A stretch of DNA of 6,244 nt. It comes from Acidobacteriota bacterium (GTDB taxonomy: Bacteria; Acidobacteriota; Blastocatellia; Pyrinomonadales; Pyrinomonadaceae). The notes beneath the pieces were generated by a model, which worked only from the letters and a program-made list of their open reading frames with translations, did not search any database and was not told where the DNA came from. This document shows, piece after piece, positions 5,416 to 6,244 of the stretch. The DNA lies in assembly GCA_003222935.1 (NCBI GenBank), contig QHXL01000328.1, positions 23,599-29,842 of the forward strand, given 5' to 3'. Numbering within the stretch: position 1 is the stretch's first letter; each line of letters starts with the position of its first letter. Made by a program: the position numbers and the translations under genes.

Positions 5416-5514
5416 TTGCCCGTCAATAGTCGGAAAAGATTTGTGTACTGGTCACGTTGCGAATCTGCCATCGGCGATCGGGTCCCTTCGGAAGATTCCG
5501 GGTTGGCCGGTCCT
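5416..5514. other. Short gap between convergent genes
   Basis: The 99 bases between the ends of the sigma factor and the penicillin-binding protein hold only a small inverted repeat, CGGAA-GA-TTCCG (5489-5500), with a loop too small to be stable and no T-run. I see no terminator, promoter or gene here. Confidence 0.6.
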
Positions 5515-6244
5515 TCAGGGTCGCTCAGCAGGATCACCCACTACTGGTTCACTGACCAAGCTTGTGCGACCGCTCCGATCCGTTCCTCGGTTTGTAGGTC
5601 GCGTTTTCTTCTTCCGCTGAAACTCTACGCCATCCTTATTCATCTCATCGGTAGGTGGTTCCAACACCGTGTCGGAAGACTCGTTGGACCGACGCGGTCG
5701 AGCCGATTCTGTTTCCGGTTCAGAAACCTGATCTGAACTATCCTGATCTAAATCGAGATCGTACAGGCCTTCCGTCGGTTCCATTTCGGGAAGGTGTTCG
5801 ATGCACTCAACTCTCGGTGCAAACTGTAACGCCACACTGACGGTCATCGATGTCGGGCAATTTGGTCCAGCAAGGTAACCCGTTTCTGGATCAACCTTCA
5901 CTGTGTAGATCCCACTCGGCTTCGGAAAAGATGTCGCACCCAGGCTGGGTCGAACAGCAAGCGCTTCTTTCATGAAATCAATCCATGCCGGAAGTGCCGC
6001 CTCAGCACCTGTGAGCCCCAATTGCTTGTTATCGTCAAAGCCAACCCAGACCGCACAAACAAGGTTAGGCGTGTAGCCCACGAACCAACCATCGCGCGAT
6101 GTACCTGTCTTTCCGGCAATCGCAACATTCTTAAAACTGTCATGGGCTCGCCGCGCCGTTCCACGCCTGGTTACCTCCGCCAACATATCCGTAATCATAT
6201 AAGCCGTCGTTGCTTTAATGACCTGACGGCTTTGCTTAGGTCTG
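5515..6244 (-). CDS. Class A penicillin-binding protein (PBP1-type), C-terminal part (runs off right edge)
   Basis: The last 242 codons of a peptidoglycan synthase. The frame stays open past the internal ATG at 6198 to the window edge, so the gene begins outside. The visible part is the end of the transpeptidase domain: AYMITDMLAEVTRRGTA (visible residues 14-30), the third active-site box KTGTS (45-49), then DGWFVGYTPNLVCAVWVGFDD, the standard PBP1A-type continuation, and LPAWIDFMKEAL. A short beta-type module with two cysteines follows (about 95-140, PETGYLAGPNCP...VECIEHLP). The final ~85 residues are low-complexity: first an acidic Asp/Glu/Ser run, then a basic RKKKTRPTNRG stretch. The enzyme crosslinks cell-wall peptides outside the membrane. 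The catalytic serine SxxK and the glycosyltransferase domain lie beyond the window and are inferred. It converges with the sigma factor gene. Confidence 0.93.
   Translation of the reverse strand, partial: RPKQSRQVIKATTAYMITDMLAEVTRRGTARRAHDSFKNVAIAGKTGTSRDGWFVGYTPNLVCAVWVGFDDNKQLGLTGAEAALPAWIDFMKEALAVRPSLGATSFPKPSGIYTVKVDPETGYLAGPNCPTSMTVSVALQFAPRVECIEHLPEMEPTEGLYDLDLDQDSSDQVSEPETESARPRRSNESSDTVLEPPTDEMNKDGVEFQRKKKTRPTNRGTDRSGRTSLVSEPVVGDPAERP

Noticed and set aside
5489..5500. Terminator between the sigma factor and the penicillin-binding protein
   Set aside because: It has a 5-base stem with a 2-base loop and no T-run.
1..6244. A wholly new defence, mobile or biosynthetic system
   Set aside because: Every gene fits a known family. 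There is no integrase, transposase, nuclease, toxin pair or non-coding RNA array, and the novelty is limited to regulation and divergent family members.

Overview
The window reads like ordinary chromosomal DNA of a soil-type Acidobacteriota, with moderate confidence and possibly Blastocatellia. The main reasons are the small secreted protein at 4045-4476, which has the PFSF...LSAGTY...LIF pattern I know as common in acidobacterial genomes, the long FadN-type beta-oxidation protein, and a REP-like repeat cluster between genes. No rRNA, tRNA, CRISPR array, transposase or phage gene is visible.

Layout. (1) Positions 1-1016, minus strand: the first ~338 residues of a FadN-type 3-hydroxyacyl-CoA dehydrogenase/enoyl-CoA hydratase, running off the left edge. 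(2) 1017-1211: a compact divergent control region. Its fadN side carries a near-exact copy of the TetR-type FadR operator pattern (TGAATGA-N4-TCATTCA) filling the spacer of a -35/-10 promoter. Its other side carries two GCAACCG/CGGTTGC-type palindromes, one inside and one just downstream of a second promoter. (3) 1212-2938, plus strand: a tight operon of an ArsR-family repressor, a START/AHSA1-like SRPBCC protein (4-base ATGA overlap) and a signal-peptide-bearing alpha/beta hydrolase. (4) 2939-3173: between convergent genes, four REP-like hairpin units in the nested order A>B><C<D plus a fifth hairpin. (5) 3174-3899, minus strand: an exported (Tat-like) Fe/Mn-superoxide-dismutase-family protein. 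(6) 3900-4044: a second divergent region with inverted repeats and a possible ECF41-type promoter. (7) 4045-5415, plus strand: the small secreted protein and, directly abutting it, an ECF41-type sigma factor with a C-terminal SnoaL-like domain. (8) 5515-6244, minus strand: the C-terminal end of a class A penicillin-binding protein, running off the right edge.

Working together: the fadN promoter looks derepressed by acyl-CoA through a FadR-like repressor encoded elsewhere. The ArsR-SRPBCC-hydrolase operon looks autoregulated by ArsR. The secreted protein and sigma factor look co-transcribed and translationally coupled, perhaps from a promoter the sigma factor itself reads. I did not find a convincing wholly new system. 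The most useful leads are the operators, the REP tetrad, the divergent active-site surroundings of the SOD-family protein, and the unusual partner of the ECF41 sigma factor.
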